From positions 186,001 through 250,000 of the forward strand of contig CBDFNK010000023.1 of NCBI GenBank assembly GCA_965250205.1: 64,000 bases of DNA. The letters are read 5' to 3'. Below, one piece after another: positions 63,898 through 64,000 of the stretch. Origin of the DNA: JAHZKN01 sp965250205 (GTDB lineage: Bacteria; Pseudomonadota; Alphaproteobacteria; Rhizobiales; Hyphomicrobiaceae). Below the pieces are notes generated by a model. That model was given only the letters and a program-made list of their open reading frames with translations. It ran no database searches and was not told the DNA's origin. The position numbers and the translations under genes are program-made. Numbering within the stretch: the first letter of the stretch is position 1; every line of letters begins with the position of its first letter.

Positions 63898-64000
63898 CTA
63901 GGTTTTCGGAGAACTACGGCTACCCCACAGGTCATAGGCGTCGGCGTGTTCGACCTCAACTGAGATTATATCACCTGGTGCAACATTGGTGACACCATTG
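63898..64000 (-). CDS. rimO: 3' end of ribosomal protein S12 methylthiotransferase
   Basis: Only the C-terminal 33 codons are inside the window. They read GDIISVEVEHADAYDLWGSR and then end SPKT. This is the end of the TRAM domain; the A-D-x-Y-D-L-W-G string is characteristic of RimO rather than MiaB. The 5' part lies beyond 64000. Confidence 0.75.
   Translation of the reverse strand, partial: NGVTNVAPGDIISVEVEHADAYDLWGSRSSPKT

Overview
The window looks like chromosomal DNA of an alphaproteobacterium of the Hyphomicrobiales (Rhizobiales) type. The evidence is gene order and family content: coxB-coxA-ctaB-coxF-ctaG-coxC-DUF983-SURF1-thrC-M16 peptidase; ispH-thrB-rnhA-peroxiredoxin; a split F0 operon atpI-B-E-F'-F without the F1 genes; mutY / DUF721-dsbA-dsbA-smc; and IalB, BcsS and YeeE/YedE half-transporter proteins. 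No rRNA, tRNA, CRISPR array, IS element or phage gene was seen.

Layout. 1-2.1 kb: an exported protein flanked by two broken genes (thioredoxin-like and coiled-coil). 2.4-6.7 kb: a two-gene molybdenum formate dehydrogenase (GltD-like flavoprotein with an N-terminal 2Fe-2S domain, plus the Mo/Fe-S catalytic subunit). 7.0-8.0 kb: a stand-alone AICAR-transformylase (PurH C-terminal domain) relative. 8.7-9.9 kb: cyclopropane fatty acid synthase. 10.4-20.2 kb: an accessory island, described below. 20.4-22.3 kb: BcsS- and IalB-type envelope proteins. 22.7-29.6 kb: aa3 cytochrome oxidase and its assembly genes. 29.8-36.9 kb: threonine synthase, M16 peptidase, acetyltransferase and a large membrane GGDEF/EAL protein. 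37-42 kb: YqgE/AlgH family protein, DsbD-N protein, peroxiredoxin, RNase HI, homoserine kinase and IspH. 43.1-45.8 kb: the F0 ATP synthase operon. 46.2-47.6 kb: a Tad-type von Willebrand protein. 48.2-54.3 kb: Smc, two DsbA-like proteins and a DUF721 protein. 54.4-60.2 kb: MutY, DUF2147, a YeeE/YedE pair, an SH3 protein and a polytopic membrane protein. 60.2-63.8 kb: a Mn-type SitABCD transporter with a candidate operator. The window closes inside the 3' end of rimO.

The most notable region is 10.4-20.2 kb. Four large proteins have unrelated N-terminal domains: a DUF6973-like domain, an HNH/AHH-like nuclease, an unassigned possibly NADase-like domain, and a PIN RNase fold. All four draw on one pool of C-terminal modules, including a glycine-zipper-like segment and a tail ending in KVV, and the 3' DNA of three of them is close to identical. 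One small gene lies between consecutive large genes, and one of these is Imm11/DUF1629-like. A detached copy of the tail sits upstream of the first small gene. The simplest reading is four immunity-first [small gene + toxin] cassettes separated by tail repeats, which lets pairs be gained or lost as intact units. This inverts the classical polymorphic-toxin layout (constant N-terminus, variable C-terminus).

Two other signals cut across the window. A dispersed intergenic repeat of about 115-170 bp occurs five times, and in two copies it supplies the stop codon of the adjacent gene. Single-base frameshifts hit conserved genes (peroxiredoxin, rnhA, atpF, and atpI twice) within 38.9-45.8 kb, which points to local sequence error rather than true pseudogenes.
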